In this document: positions 44,670 through 53,574 of the stretch, in pieces | Layout of the letters: every line of letters starts with the position of its first letter | Numbering within the stretch: the first letter of the stretch is position 1 | NCBI GenBank assembly: GCA_963762435.1 | Contig: CAVXLN010000003.1 | Coordinates: 434,001 to 498,000, forward strand | DNA: 64,000 nt | From: JAXDMU01 sp963762435 | Lineage (GTDB): Bacteria > Pseudomonadota > Alphaproteobacteria > ATCC43930 > CGMCC-115725 | Reading direction: 5' to 3' | Program-made: the position numbers and the translations under genes | Notes under the pieces: generated by a model | The model's input: the letters and a program-made list of their open reading frames with translations, nothing else | Databases searched by the model: none | What the model was told of the DNA's origin: nothing

Positions 44670-45752
44670 ATGAGTATCGCTATCGTAACCGGTTCCGGCG
44701 GGTTGATCGGCGCCGAGACGGTGAGATTGTTTGCCGAACGCGGCCTGGACGTCGTCGGCATCGACAATGACATGCGCAGCCAGTTTTTCGGGCCGGAGGC
44801 GAGCACGCGCTGGCAATCGAGCGTGCTGCAGAATTCCGTGCGCGGCTTCACCCATCATGATTGCGACATCCGCGATGAAGCGGCGATCAACAAGATCTTC
44901 GCGCATCACGGCAGCGACGTAGCGGTCATCATCCATTGCGCCGCCCAGCCCTCGCATGATTGGGCAGCCAAGGCGCCGATCACCGATTTCACGGTCAATG
45001 CCAATGGCACGCTGGTGCTGCTCGAGGCGGCGCGGCGCTACTGCCCGGACGCCGCCTTCATCTTCGTCAGCACCAACAAGGTCTATGGCGACCGACCGAA
45101 CCATCTGCCGCTGGTCGAGCTCGAGACGCGCTTCGAGCTGGATCCCACGCATCCCTGGGCCGAGCATGGCTTCGACGAGACCATGTCGATCGACGGCACG
45201 CTGCACAGCCTGTTCGGCGCCTCCAAGGTCGCGGCCGACGTGCTGGTGCAGGAATATGGCCGGTATTTCGGCATGAAGACCGCCTGCTTCCGCGGCGGCT
45301 GCCTGACCGGCTCCGGCCATTCGCCGACCCAGCTGCACGGCTTCCTGGCCTATCTCGTCAAATGCGCCGTGACCGACACGCCCTATACGGTGTTCGGCTA
45401 TGACGGCAAGCAGGTGCGCGACAATATCCATTCGCGCGACCTGGTCGAGGCGTTCTGGGCCTTCTTCCGCCGCCCCGCCTGCGGCGAGGTGTTCAATATC
45501 GGCGGCAGCCGGCGGGTCAATTGCTCCATGATGGAGGCGATCGCCATCGCCGAGGACCTGACCGGACGCCCGATGCGCTACAGCTACAACCCGCAGAACC
45601 GCGTCGGCGACCATAAATGGTGGGTGAGCGATGTCCGCAAGTTCCGGAGCCTTTATCCGGAATGGGATTACCGCTTCGACATCCGCGCCATCATGGAAGA
45701 CATTTATTCCGGCCTCAGCGATCGTCACCTGACCCGCGTCGGCGCTCGCTGA
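44670..45752 (+). CDS. NAD-dependent epimerase/dehydratase, CDP-paratose/tyvelose epimerase-like
   Basis: 360-residue extended SDR enzyme. Cofactor motif TGSGGLIG (7-14), DNA-free diphosphate sugar region HCAAQPSHDWA, the STNKVYGDRPN segment and RGGCLTGSGHSPTQLHGFLAYL are of the RfbE-type. At the usual YxxxK position there is FGASK (F182, K186), so the catalytic tyrosine is phenylalanine. GTG at 44667 and ATG at 44670 are both possible; the ATG is used. It opens a two-gene block with the GT41-like gene. Confidence 0.82.
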   Translation: MSIAIVTGSGGLIGAETVRLFAERGLDVVGIDNDMRSQFFGPEASTRWQSSVLQNSVRGFTHHDCDIRDEAAINKIFAHHGSDVAVIIHCAAQPSHDWAAKAPITDFTVNANGTLVLLEAARRYCPDAAFIFVSTNKVYGDRPNHLPLVELETRFELDPTHPWAEHGFDETMSIDGTLHSLFGASKVAADVLVQEYGRYFGMKTACFRGGCLTGSGHSPTQLHGFLAYLVKCAVTDTPYTVFGYDGKQVRDNIHSRDLVEAFWAFFRRPACGEVFNIGGSRRVNCSMMEAIAIAEDLTGRPMRYSYNPQNRVGDHKWWVSDVRKFRSLYPEWDYRFDIRAIMEDIYSGLSDRHLTRVGAR

Positions 45753-45768
45753 GTATTTGCCGTATCGG

Positions 45769-47586
45769 ATGCCAAACACTCTTCTGAGACGCCTCCGGAA
45801 AGCCGCGCTCCTTTTTGCTTATCGAAATCGGCCTTGGGTCCGCACATACCGGATCCTGGCGTCGATCCTGCTGCTCTACGGGCCGCGGGCGGTTCGCGGC
45901 TTCTGGGCGGGGTTCCTGGCGCGGCGCGAGCTGTGGCAGGTGCCGCGGGATCTTCTGCGCGACTTGCCGCTGACGGCGCTCGAACGGGGCTTGCGCGAGC
46001 GCGCGCTCAAGCGGCTCGAGGCGCCCGATTTCGACTTGGCGCTGGTCGCCCTCGCGATCTACGACTATCCGTTCGAATGCCTGGAGCGCGTGCCGCTCAC
46101 CGCCGAAGCGTATCTCAGCTCCCCGCGGCTCCGGCAGATTCTGGTCTCGAGCCCGACCGTGTTCCGCGACGAGGCCCAGTTCGAGGCGGCCCTCAACTAT
46201 CTCGGGCGGCTCTCTGCCGATCTCGAGGCACTCTGGAGCCGGCCGCTCGGCGATGCGCTGCGCCGCCGTGTCGCCGCCGTGGTGGCGCATGAATTCATCT
46301 TCGTGCCGGCCCTTTTCTCAGACCTCAATCTCAGGCCCTGGGCCGAGCGCGCAGGGCGCTGGGTCGAATATCATTTGCGCGAATCCGGCCATCAGCTTGA
46401 TTTCGAGTTTGCCCCGCGCACGGGCGTCGGCCGCCGCAAGATCGGTGTGCTGGTGCGCGACATCGCCCCTCGGACCGAGACCTATCTCACCATGGGCTTC
46501 GGCGCCGGGCTCGATCCTGAACGGTTCGAGACCGTGCTCCTGGCCGAGGCGGCACCCGCGGCAACGCCTTTCTCGGATTTCGTCACCCAGCATTTCGAGC
46601 GTACCGAGCAGGTCGGCGGATCGCTGGCAAGGCAGGTCGAAACGATCCGGGCGCTCGATCTCGATGTGCTGATCCTCGGCAATACGCTGGCAGCACAGGC
46701 CTCGCGCTTCATGGCGCTGACCGCGCATCGCCTGGCCCGCATCCAGGTATTGCCGAGCGCCATAGCCCCCGTGACGACCGGCCTCGGCCGCATCGACTAT
46801 GTGCTGACCGGGCGCACCACGGAACCGGCCTCGGTCCAGGAGCATTACAGCGAGGCCGTGGTCGAGATGGACGGCCCCTTCAACTGCTTCGTGCTCGGCG
46901 AGCGCGATCCGCGCCTGGCGCCGCCGCCGGAAAGCACGGGTCCGACGGGCTTCGCCCCGGCAGAGGGCGTCATCTTCGCCTCGGGCGGCGTCATCAACAA
47001 GCTCACCCCCCGGCTTCGGCGCTGCTGGGCCAGGCTGCTGGCGCGCGTGCCGGGCAGCCGGCTGGTGCTCTATCCTTTCAACCAGAATTGGGGGGCGGAG
47101 GCTGGCCACATCTTCTTCGTCGACAGCTTGAAGGCGGGCTTCGCCGAAGCCGGCATCGCGCCGGAACGGCTGATCCTCCATATGAATCTGACACCGCCCC
47201 AAATCGTCGAGATCCTGCGCAAGACCACCGTCTATCTCGACACTTTCCCTTATTCGGGGGCGGCCTCCTTCATGGAGCCGATCGCGGCCAGTTGCCCGGC
47301 CGTAACGCTGGCCGGCAGTACGCAGCGCGGCCTGCAAGGTGCGGCCATGCTGCGCGAGCTCGGCCTCGAGGATTTCATCGCCGAGACCGAGGATGACTAT
47401 GTCGAGCTGGCGGTGGCGCTCGCCACATATCCCGAACGTCGCGCGCTCGCCGCCCAGCGCATGCGCGAGGGGGCGGCGAGCGCACGGTTCCTGTCACCGG
47501 CCGCCTTCGGCCGCGGCCTCGGTGCCGCCCTCGACCGGATCACGCAAGTGCAGACGGCCCCCAAGGCGGATGTGAACCAGGCCTGA
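45769..47586 (+). CDS. GT41-like (O-GlcNAc transferase-type) glycosyltransferase
   Basis: 605 residues. A basic N-terminal helix region (to about 45) precedes a helical part, then a GT-B C-terminal half: KIGVLVRDIAPRTETYL, VLILGNTLAAQASRFM, ARIQVLPSAIAPVTTGLGRIDYVLTG, and YLDTFPYSGAASFMEPIAASCPAVTLAG with AAMLRELGLEDFIAE near the end, as in the catalytic domain of OGT/SPINDLY-type enzymes. No tetratricopeptide repeats are evident. It probably transfers a sugar to protein or polymer. ATG 45769 is preferred to TTG 45757. The block ends 5 bp from the convergent GT4 gene. Confidence 0.72.
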   Translation: MPNTLLRRLRKAALLFAYRNRPWVRTYRILASILLLYGPRAVRGFWAGFLARRELWQVPRDLLRDLPLTALERGLRERALKRLEAPDFDLALVALAIYDYPFECLERVPLTAEAYLSSPRLRQILVSSPTVFRDEAQFEAALNYLGRLSADLEALWSRPLGDALRRRVAAVVAHEFIFVPALFSDLNLRPWAERAGRWVEYHLRESGHQLDFEFAPRTGVGRRKIGVLVRDIAPRTETYLTMGFGAGLDPERFETVLLAEAAPAATPFSDFVTQHFERTEQVGGSLARQVETIRALDLDVLILGNTLAAQASRFMALTAHRLARIQVLPSAIAPVTTGLGRIDYVLTGRTTEPASVQEHYSEAVVEMDGPFNCFVLGERDPRLAPPPESTGPTGFAPAEGVIFASGGVINKLTPRLRRCWARLLARVPGSRLVLYPFNQNWGAEAGHIFFVDSLKAGFAEAGIAPERLILHMNLTPPQIVEILRKTTVYLDTFPYSGAASFMEPIAASCPAVTLAGSTQRGLQGAAMLRELGLEDFIAETEDDYVELAVALATYPERRALAAQRMREGAASARFLSPAAFGRGLGAALDRITQVQTAPKADVNQA

Positions 47587-47591
47587 GCCCC

Positions 47592-48818
47592 TCAAGCAGC
47601 GCGCGGCGACCGGGCCTTGGGCTTGCGCGCGTCCACCACCTTGGTCGCGAGCGCCAGCATCTCGTTGGCGAAAGCGCGCTGACAATCACGGTAATCGAAC
47701 GGTGCCTTGACCGGGGCGGATTTGGTCGCGGCTTCGATGAGATCGGCCAGTGCCGCGGCATCGCGCGGCGGGAAGAAGGCGCAATTCGTCGTCAGCTGCT
47801 CGCGATGGACGGCGAGGTCGGACGCGATGACATATTGGCTCACCGATTTCGCATCCTCGACCACGGTCGACCAGCCTTCCGACAGCGAAGGCTGAATGAT
47901 CGCGGTGGCATCCTCCAGCAGCACCAGCTGCTCGTCGCGCGGCAGGAAGCCCAGGAAGGCCACCTGATCCTGAAACCCATCATCGATGACACGCTGCTTC
48001 AGCGCCTCGGTATGACCGGGTGCCCGCCAGTCGAACTCGCGGCCGGAGAAGGCCACGAACGGCTTGACGCCGCGCGCGCGCAGGATGCCGAGCGCGTCGA
48101 GGATCGTCGCATGGTTCTTGTGAATCCAGAACTGGTTCGGACTGTAGAAGAAGCGCTCCGGCAGGCCGAGGCGCCGCTTGAGGGCGGCCCGGTCGAGTGC
48201 CACCCGATCGTTGAAGACGGCGAAATGAATGATATGCGGCTCGATCGTCTGGCCCGGGTAGAAGCGCTCGAAATCGCTAAGCGCGCTTTGGCTGCTGAAG
48301 ACGATCCAGCGGAAGCTGCGGAATTTGAGCTGATGCTCTTCCTCGCGGCGCTTGAGCTCGGCCTCGTCGAAGAAATCCGGGAAATGCTTTTCCTGGAAAT
48401 CGGGAATCCAGCAGACCGTTCGATCCTCGTAGCCGTCCCAGCCATTGGGAAACATCAAATCGAACCGATCCGGCGTGCCGGAGGAGCGGCGGAGCAGCTT
48501 CATCACGGCATCGCGAATCTTGGGGCTCGCCCCCATCAGCCGGCGGGCGAAAGGCACGCGCCGGGCGGCGCGGCCGACCGAGGTTTCCATGACCGGGCGA
48601 TTCACCTGATCCGGCGTGAGCCAGGTGAGCCTTGGATAGCGCGCGCCGCTCTGAATGAAGTCGACGGTCTGCTGAGCGTTGCTGATGAGGAAGATATCGG
48701 GCTGCCGCTCCGCTTCCACCAGGTTGAAGGAGGCGATCAGGTTCCGGACGTAATAGGCGCCGCCGATCCAATCCTCGTTATAGTCGTAGGGGATGCCTAT
48801 CCTTGCTCGATCAGCCAC
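47592..48818 (-). CDS. GT4-like glycosyltransferase
   Basis: 408 residues, GT-B fold. ARIGIPYDYNEDWIGGAYYVRNLIASF is the N-terminal acceptor domain; RFFYSPNQFWIHKNHATILDAL, QVAFLGFLPRDEQLVLLEDATAIIQPSLSEGWSTVVEDAKS and VIASDLAVHRE are donor-binding motifs, with E-x7-E around EGWSTVVEDA. GTG at 48818 follows GGGGGAG and overlaps the end of the upstream epimerase gene by 22 bp. Donor sugar unknown. Confidence 0.88.
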   Translation of the reverse strand: MADRARIGIPYDYNEDWIGGAYYVRNLIASFNLVEAERQPDIFLISNAQQTVDFIQSGARYPRLTWLTPDQVNRPVMETSVGRAARRVPFARRLMGASPKIRDAVMKLLRRSSGTPDRFDLMFPNGWDGYEDRTVCWIPDFQEKHFPDFFDEAELKRREEEHQLKFRSFRWIVFSSQSALSDFERFYPGQTIEPHIIHFAVFNDRVALDRAALKRRLGLPERFFYSPNQFWIHKNHATILDALGILRARGVKPFVAFSGREFDWRAPGHTEALKQRVIDDGFQDQVAFLGFLPRDEQLVLLEDATAIIQPSLSEGWSTVVEDAKSVSQYVIASDLAVHREQLTTNCAFFPPRDAAALADLIEAATKSAPVKAPFDYRDCQRAFANEMLALATKVVDARKPKARSPRAA

Positions 48819-49687
48819 TGCGCCAGCTCCCCCACTGCTCGATCGAAGGAATAGAGGGGCCGATAGCCCAAGCCCTCGAGCCGGGTGAGATCGGCCTGCC
48901 AGATCGAGGGGTCGCCGCGGCGCGCCTCCTCGGAAAAGACGAGGTCGCCAGTCCAGCCGACGGCGCGGAGCAGGGTCTCGGCCACCGTGCGCACGGTCAC
49001 GCGGACGCCGTTCGCGACATTGAGCGCCTGCCCGTCGAACGGGGCGTGCTCGACGAGGTGCGCCACGCAATGTGCCAGATCCTTGACATAGATGAAGTCG
49101 CGCGCCTCCTCGCCCGTGCCGAAGAGCGTCACTTGGCTACCAGCACGGCTCTTGCGCCAGACATCCCATAAGAGCTGACGGCGCAGCCCGGGACCGAAAG
49201 CCGAGAAGACGCGCAGCGAGAGCGTGCCGATGCCGTAGAGGGCGGCATATTCCCGGCAGATCAGCTCGGCCTGCAGCTTGTGCCAGCCATAGGGCGAGAT
49301 CGGCGCGGGCGGACAGGTTTCGGGAGTCGGGATCTCGGCCGGATTGCCATAGACGGCAGCACTCGAGAAATGGATGAAGCGGGCCTGCGGCGCCTGGCGG
49401 CGGAGCGCGTCCAGCATCTGCTCGACCCGGAGCACATTGAGCATGAAGTCGAGGCCGGGCGCCTTGAGCGAGGCACCGACATCGGCTGCCCCAGTGCAAT
49501 TGACGCAGACATCCGGCCGGACCGATGCCATCAGCGCATCGAAATCGGGCGCATCGGGATCGATCAGGCGATGGCGGGAGGCGGCCGCCGGCGTGATATC
49601 CGCCGTCTCGACCTCATGCGCTTCGCCGAGACGGGCCGCGACATGGCTGCCGATGAAGCCATTGCCGCCCAGCACCAGGATTTTCAT
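48797..49687 (-). CDS. NAD-dependent epimerase/dehydratase
   Basis: 296-residue extended SDR. ILVLGGNGFIGSHVAARL (Rossmann), FIHFSSAAVYGNP, YGWHK with catalytic Tyr and Lys, and RVFSAFGPGLRRQLLWDVWRKS are visible. It probably makes or alters a nucleotide sugar for the partner glycosyltransferase. The pair GT4 plus epimerase is convergent with the epimerase plus GT41 pair, and together they suggest one sugar-decoration pathway. Confidence 0.9.
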   Translation of the reverse strand: MKILVLGGNGFIGSHVAARLGEAHEVETADITPAAASRHRLIDPDAPDFDALMASVRPDVCVNCTGAADVGASLKAPGLDFMLNVLRVEQMLDALRRQAPQARFIHFSSAAVYGNPAEIPTPETCPPAPISPYGWHKLQAELICREYAALYGIGTLSLRVFSAFGPGLRRQLLWDVWRKSRAGSQVTLFGTGEEARDFIYVKDLAHCVAHLVEHAPFDGQALNVANGVRVTVRTVAETLLRAVGWTGDLVFSEEARRGDPSIWQADLTRLEGLGYRPLYSFDRAVGELAQWLIEQG

Positions 49688-49951
49688 GGGCTCGTCATCC
49701 CGGAGGGCTGCGTGAGGGCACGGTTACCAAAACGGCTCGGAACCGGCTCGGGCTCGAAAAGTCGGCGCTCAGTCATGGCGGCGTGGAACCATGCCGTGCG
49801 ACCTCCTGTCAACCAGATTTGCCGATCGACCGGGCACCCGGCGAAAGCCCACCCGGGAAAAGCCAAGCCATGCCATCATAGCGTCGTGGGAGAAACCTTA
49901 GACTTCCCGACGCGCGTATGCGCAAACCCGTCTCAACCGAGGAGAAGCGAG

Positions 49952-50383
49952 ATGAAGATCAAGCGACACGGATCGGCCGCCTGGCAAGGTGGAATGAAGG
50001 ACGGCAAGGGCAGCATCTCGACCGAGAGCGGCGCGCTCTCGGCATATCCCTACGGCTTCGCCAGCCGGTTCGAAGGGCAGAAGGGCAGCAATCCGGAAGA
50101 GTTGATCGGGGCCGCTCATTCCGCCTGCTTCACCATGGCGCTCTCGCTGATCCTCGGTGAGGCGAAGCTGACCGCGACCCAGCTCGACACCAAGGCGGAA
50201 GTGACGCTGGAGCAGGTGCCGGATGGCTTCGCGATCACTGCCATCCATCTGACGCTGACCGGCAAGGTGCCGGGCACCGATCAGGCGGGCTTCGCCGAGC
50301 TCGCCGCCAAGGCCAAGGCCGGCTGCCCGGTCTCGAAGCTGTTCAAGGCCGATATCTCGTTGGACGTGACCTTGCTGAGCTAA
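49952..50383 (+). CDS. OsmC-family peroxiredoxin-like protein
   Basis: 143 residues. The two reactive-cysteine segments are AAHSACFTMALS and AKAGCPVSKLFKADI, as in OsmC/Ohr, where the pair reduces organic hydroperoxides. MKIKRHGSAAWQGGMKDGKGSISTESGAL is the N-terminal strand region typical of OsmC. ATG at 49952 follows GAGGAGAAG. It is monocistronic, with a 264-bp gap upstream that holds its promoter. Confidence 0.9.
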   Translation: MKIKRHGSAAWQGGMKDGKGSISTESGALSAYPYGFASRFEGQKGSNPEELIGAAHSACFTMALSLILGEAKLTATQLDTKAEVTLEQVPDGFAITAIHLTLTGKVPGTDQAGFAELAAKAKAGCPVSKLFKADISLDVTLLS

Positions 50384-50479
50384 AGCCTGATGCAAGCGGG
50401 CCGGTGCCGCGCTGCGCCGGCCCTGCCTTGCAGTTTTGCTTCTCGTCATTGGCCCTGGCTCGGCATTGAATGAGCGACG

Positions 50480-51880
50480 ATGGACACGATCGCACGCTCT
50501 AAAGCCACGACAGCCCCGGTGCCGCCGGTCTCCGACGGGCTGCCGCCCGACCGGCGGCGGCGCGCCATCGCCACCATCGTCATCGCCGTCGGCATGGCGA
50601 CGCTCGACACGGCAATCGCCAATACCGCCCTGCCGACCATCGCGTCGGACCTTCAGGCCAGCCCCGCCGCCTCGATCTGGGTCGTGAATGCCTATCAGCT
50701 GGCGCTGATGGTGTCGCTGCTGCCGCTCGCCTCGCTCGGCGATATTCTGGGCTACCGGCGAATCTATATCACCGGCCTCGTCGTCTTCACGCTGGCCTCG
50801 CTCGTCTGCGCCGCTGCCTGGTCGCTGCCGAGCCTGGCCGTCGCCCGCGTGTTCCAGGGCTTCGGCGCCAGCGGTATCATGAGCGTCAACACGGCGCTGA
50901 TCCGCTTCATCTATCCGGCCAATTCATTGGGCCGCGGCGTGGGTTTCAATGCGCTGGTCGTCGCCGTTTCCTTCGCCCTCGGCCCGACCGTGGCGTCGGC
51001 GATCCTGGCGGTCGCGACCTGGCAATGGCTGTTCGCGATCAATGTGCCGCTCGGCATCGTGGCATTCATGCTGGCGCTGTCGGCCTTGCCCGATTCGAAC
51101 CGTGCCACCTATCGCTTCGACTGGCCCAGCGCCATCCTCAATGCCGGCACCTTCGGGCTGCTCATCGTCGCGATCGGCGAGGCCGGCCATCAGGCGGAGC
51201 CGAGCCTGATCGTGGCCGAATTGCTGGCCTCCGCCGTGTTCTGCCTGTTCCTGCTGCGCCGGCAGGCGGCCCATCCGGCCCCGATGCTGCCGGTGGATCT
51301 CTTCCGCCGGCCGGTCTTCGCGCTGTCCGCCGTCACCGCGGTCTGCTCCTTTGCCGCCCAAGGCTTGGCCTTCGTCTCGCTGCCCTTCTATTTCCAGAGC
51401 GAGCTCGGCCGCACGCAGGTCGAGACCGGCCTGCTGATGACGCCCTGGCCGGTCACCGTCGCGTTCGTGGTGCCGCTCGCCGGGCGGCTGTCGGACCGGC
51501 ATCCGCCGGCGATCCTGGGCGGCTGCGGGCTGGCCGTGCTGTGCCTGGGCATGGTGCTGCTGGCGGTGCTGCCGGCACATCCCTCGGTCGTCGATATTTG
51601 CTGGCGCATGGCGGTGTGCGGCTTCGGTTTCGGCTTCTTCCAATCGCCCAATCTCAAGGCGATCATGTCGAGCGCGCCGGCCGGCCGCTCGGGCGGGGCG
51701 AGCGGCATCGTGGCCACATCGCGTCTCCTGGGCCAGAGCACCGGGGCGGCGTTGGTGGCGCTGTGCTTCGGCATCTCGGCGACCAGCGGCGCCTCGCTGG
51801 CGCTGGCACTGGGTGCCGTCTTCGCGGGGGCGGCGAGCGTCGTGAGCTTCCTCAGGCTGCTGCCGCCCGAAAAGACCTAA
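50480..51880 (+). CDS. DHA2-family (EmrB/QacA-type) MFS exporter
   Basis: 466 residues with about 14 membrane segments. MATLDTAIANTALPTIASDLQAS is the DHA2 first-helix signature, LGDILGYRRIYITGL motif A, and ARVFQGFGASGIMSVNTALI motif B. It probably exports drugs or other compounds with the proton gradient. No membrane-fusion partner or regulator is adjacent. Its stop overlaps that of the convergent phaZ gene. Confidence 0.9.
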   Translation: MDTIARSKATTAPVPPVSDGLPPDRRRRAIATIVIAVGMATLDTAIANTALPTIASDLQASPAASIWVVNAYQLALMVSLLPLASLGDILGYRRIYITGLVVFTLASLVCAAAWSLPSLAVARVFQGFGASGIMSVNTALIRFIYPANSLGRGVGFNALVVAVSFALGPTVASAILAVATWQWLFAINVPLGIVAFMLALSALPDSNRATYRFDWPSAILNAGTFGLLIVAIGEAGHQAEPSLIVAELLASAVFCLFLLRRQAAHPAPMLPVDLFRRPVFALSAVTAVCSFAAQGLAFVSLPFYFQSELGRTQVETGLLMTPWPVTVAFVVPLAGRLSDRHPPAILGGCGLAVLCLGMVLLAVLPAHPSVVDICWRMAVCGFGFGFFQSPNLKAIMSSAPAGRSGGASGIVATSRLLGQSTGAALVALCFGISATSGASLALALGAVFAGAASVVSFLRLLPPEKT

Positions 51881-53091
51881 TTCGTCGCCAGCACCAGATT
51901 GCGGATGACCGGATAGATCTGGCCGTTCCAGCGCTTGCCGCTGAAAGTGCCGTAATGGCCGACGCCGGCCTGGAGATGATGGCGCTTCTGATGCGGCCTG
52001 AGCCCGGTGCAGAGATCGTGCGCCACGGCGGTCTGGCCGACCGAGCAGATATCGTCGCGCTCGCCTTCGACCGTCAGGAGTGCCGTACGCCGGATGGCGC
52101 CGGGATCGACCGGACGGCCGCGATGGGTGAGCTTGCCCTGCGCCAGCAACGCCTCCTGAAACACGATCCGGACCGTCTCGAGATAGAAATCGGCCGTGAG
52201 GTCGAGCACCGCGAAATATTCGTCGTAGAAGCGCTTGATCGCATCGGCCTCGGCCGTGCGTCCGGCCGCCAGATGGCGATAGAGGTCGCGATGGGCGCCG
52301 GTATGGCGGTCCATATTCATCGACATGAAGGCGAAGAGCTGGACGAAGCCCGGATAGACCCGCCGCCCGCCGCCCGGCAGCCACCAGGGCACGCGGCTGA
52401 TGAGCCGCTGCTCGAACCAGCTGATCGGGTGCGCGAAGGCAAGCTTGTTCACGACCGTCGGATCGATGCGCACATCGAGCGGCCCGGCCATCAGCGTCAT
52501 GCTGCGCGGCTCGGCCGGATGCCGGTCCTCGGCCATGAGCGAAACGGCGGCGAGCGCCTGGACGCAGGGTTGGCAGACGGCGAGCAGATGAGCGCCCGGG
52601 CCGATCGCCTCGAGGCACTGGATCACATAGTCGACATAGTCATCGAAGCCGAAGCGCCCGAGCGAGGCCGGCACGTCGCGCGCATTCTTCCAGTCGGTGA
52701 TATAGACATCGTGATCGCGCGACAGCGTCTCGACCGTGTTGCGCAGCAGTGTCGCGAAATGGCCCGAGAGCGGCGCCACCACCAGCACGCGCGGCTGCGC
52801 CGGCACGCCCTGCTTGGCGAAATGGACGAGGTCGCAGAAGGGCAGCGACAGCACCGTTTCTTCCCGCACCGCAGCGGGCACGCCGGCAACCGGCACCTGA
52901 TGGATGTCGTAAGGCGGCCTCGTATGGCTGAGTTTGCCGCGCGCGGTCAGCTCGAGCAGGGCGGTGAGGTCATTGAAGAGGCCGAACTTGTCGAGCCCCG
53001 TCAGCGCGTGGCCCAATCCCATGCCGGCTCGCGCCAGAGAGCGCATCGGCTCCGTCGCCTCGGCATAGATCTGATAGGCGTGGTAGAGCAT
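51877..53091 (-). CDS. phaZ: Intracellular polyhydroxyalkanoate depolymerase
   Basis: 404 residues. MLYHAYQIYAEATEPMRSLARAG is the usual PhaZ start. The nucleophile is a cysteine in LLAVCQPCVQALAAV, typical of the PhaZ1 type. The C-terminal PHB_depo_C part includes FSGKRWNGQIYPVIRN and GVGHYGTFSG with the catalytic histidine. It degrades stored PHB granules in the cytoplasm. ATG at 53091 is used; GTG at 53100 is possible. The PHB synthesis genes are not in the window. Confidence 0.93.
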   Translation of the reverse strand: MLYHAYQIYAEATEPMRSLARAGMGLGHALTGLDKFGLFNDLTALLELTARGKLSHTRPPYDIHQVPVAGVPAAVREETVLSLPFCDLVHFAKQGVPAQPRVLVVAPLSGHFATLLRNTVETLSRDHDVYITDWKNARDVPASLGRFGFDDYVDYVIQCLEAIGPGAHLLAVCQPCVQALAAVSLMAEDRHPAEPRSMTLMAGPLDVRIDPTVVNKLAFAHPISWFEQRLISRVPWWLPGGGRRVYPGFVQLFAFMSMNMDRHTGAHRDLYRHLAAGRTAEADAIKRFYDEYFAVLDLTADFYLETVRIVFQEALLAQGKLTHRGRPVDPGAIRRTALLTVEGERDDICSVGQTAVAHDLCTGLRPHQKRHHLQAGVGHYGTFSGKRWNGQIYPVIRNLVLATN

Positions 53092-53166
53092 CGATGCCAC
53101 CGCGACGGTGCTTGCGAGCCGGAAACGCTAGAGCATCGGATGTTGCACCGCAACAGGCATCGGCAC

Positions 53167-53574
53167 TTAAGGTGTCAGGCCCTCTTCCCGGCGGCGCTCT
53201 TTGATGAAGTCGAGGCCGCAAGGGAGTCGCTTTGCCGTGGGCGTCTTGCCGTCGATGACGCGCCAGAAGGGCGTGATCTCGGCGAGCGGCACGCCCTCGC
53301 CCAGCGCTTCGAGTGCCGCCTCGGCGACCGTGCGCAGATGATAGCCCGTATAGATCGGACAGGTGACCGCCGCCCCGGCGACAGCCGCGAGCCGGGTCCG
53401 CATGGTGCGGACATCGACGGCGCTGCCGCGCGGCAATGCCCGGATGAAGCCGTCGATCATCGGCACCGTCGGCACCAGCATGATCTCGCCCGCCTTCATG
53501 CCGGCGATCGAGATCGGCGCCGGCTTGACCACCGGTGGTGCCGGATCGGCGAGCTTGTCGCGCCAGCGTCTCAT
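53167..53574 (-). CDS. MGMT-fold-like protein lacking the alkyl-acceptor cysteine motif
   Basis: 135 residues. IMLVPTVPMIDGFIRALPRGSAVDVRTMRTRLAAVAGAAVTCP resembles the DNA-binding helix-turn-helix of O6-methylguanine-DNA methyltransferase and alkyltransferase-like proteins, and ITPFWRVIDGKTPTAKRLPCGLDFIKERRREEG resembles their end. The PCHR active site is absent; TPFWRVI takes its place, as in a group of alphaproteobacterial MGMT-like proteins. A non-enzymatic damage-binding role is possible. Its ATG overlaps the AraC gene stop by four bases. Confidence 0.5.
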   Translation of the reverse strand: MRRWRDKLADPAPPVVKPAPISIAGMKAGEIMLVPTVPMIDGFIRALPRGSAVDVRTMRTRLAAVAGAAVTCPIYTGYHLRTVAEAALEALGEGVPLAEITPFWRVIDGKTPTAKRLPCGLDFIKERRREEGLTP

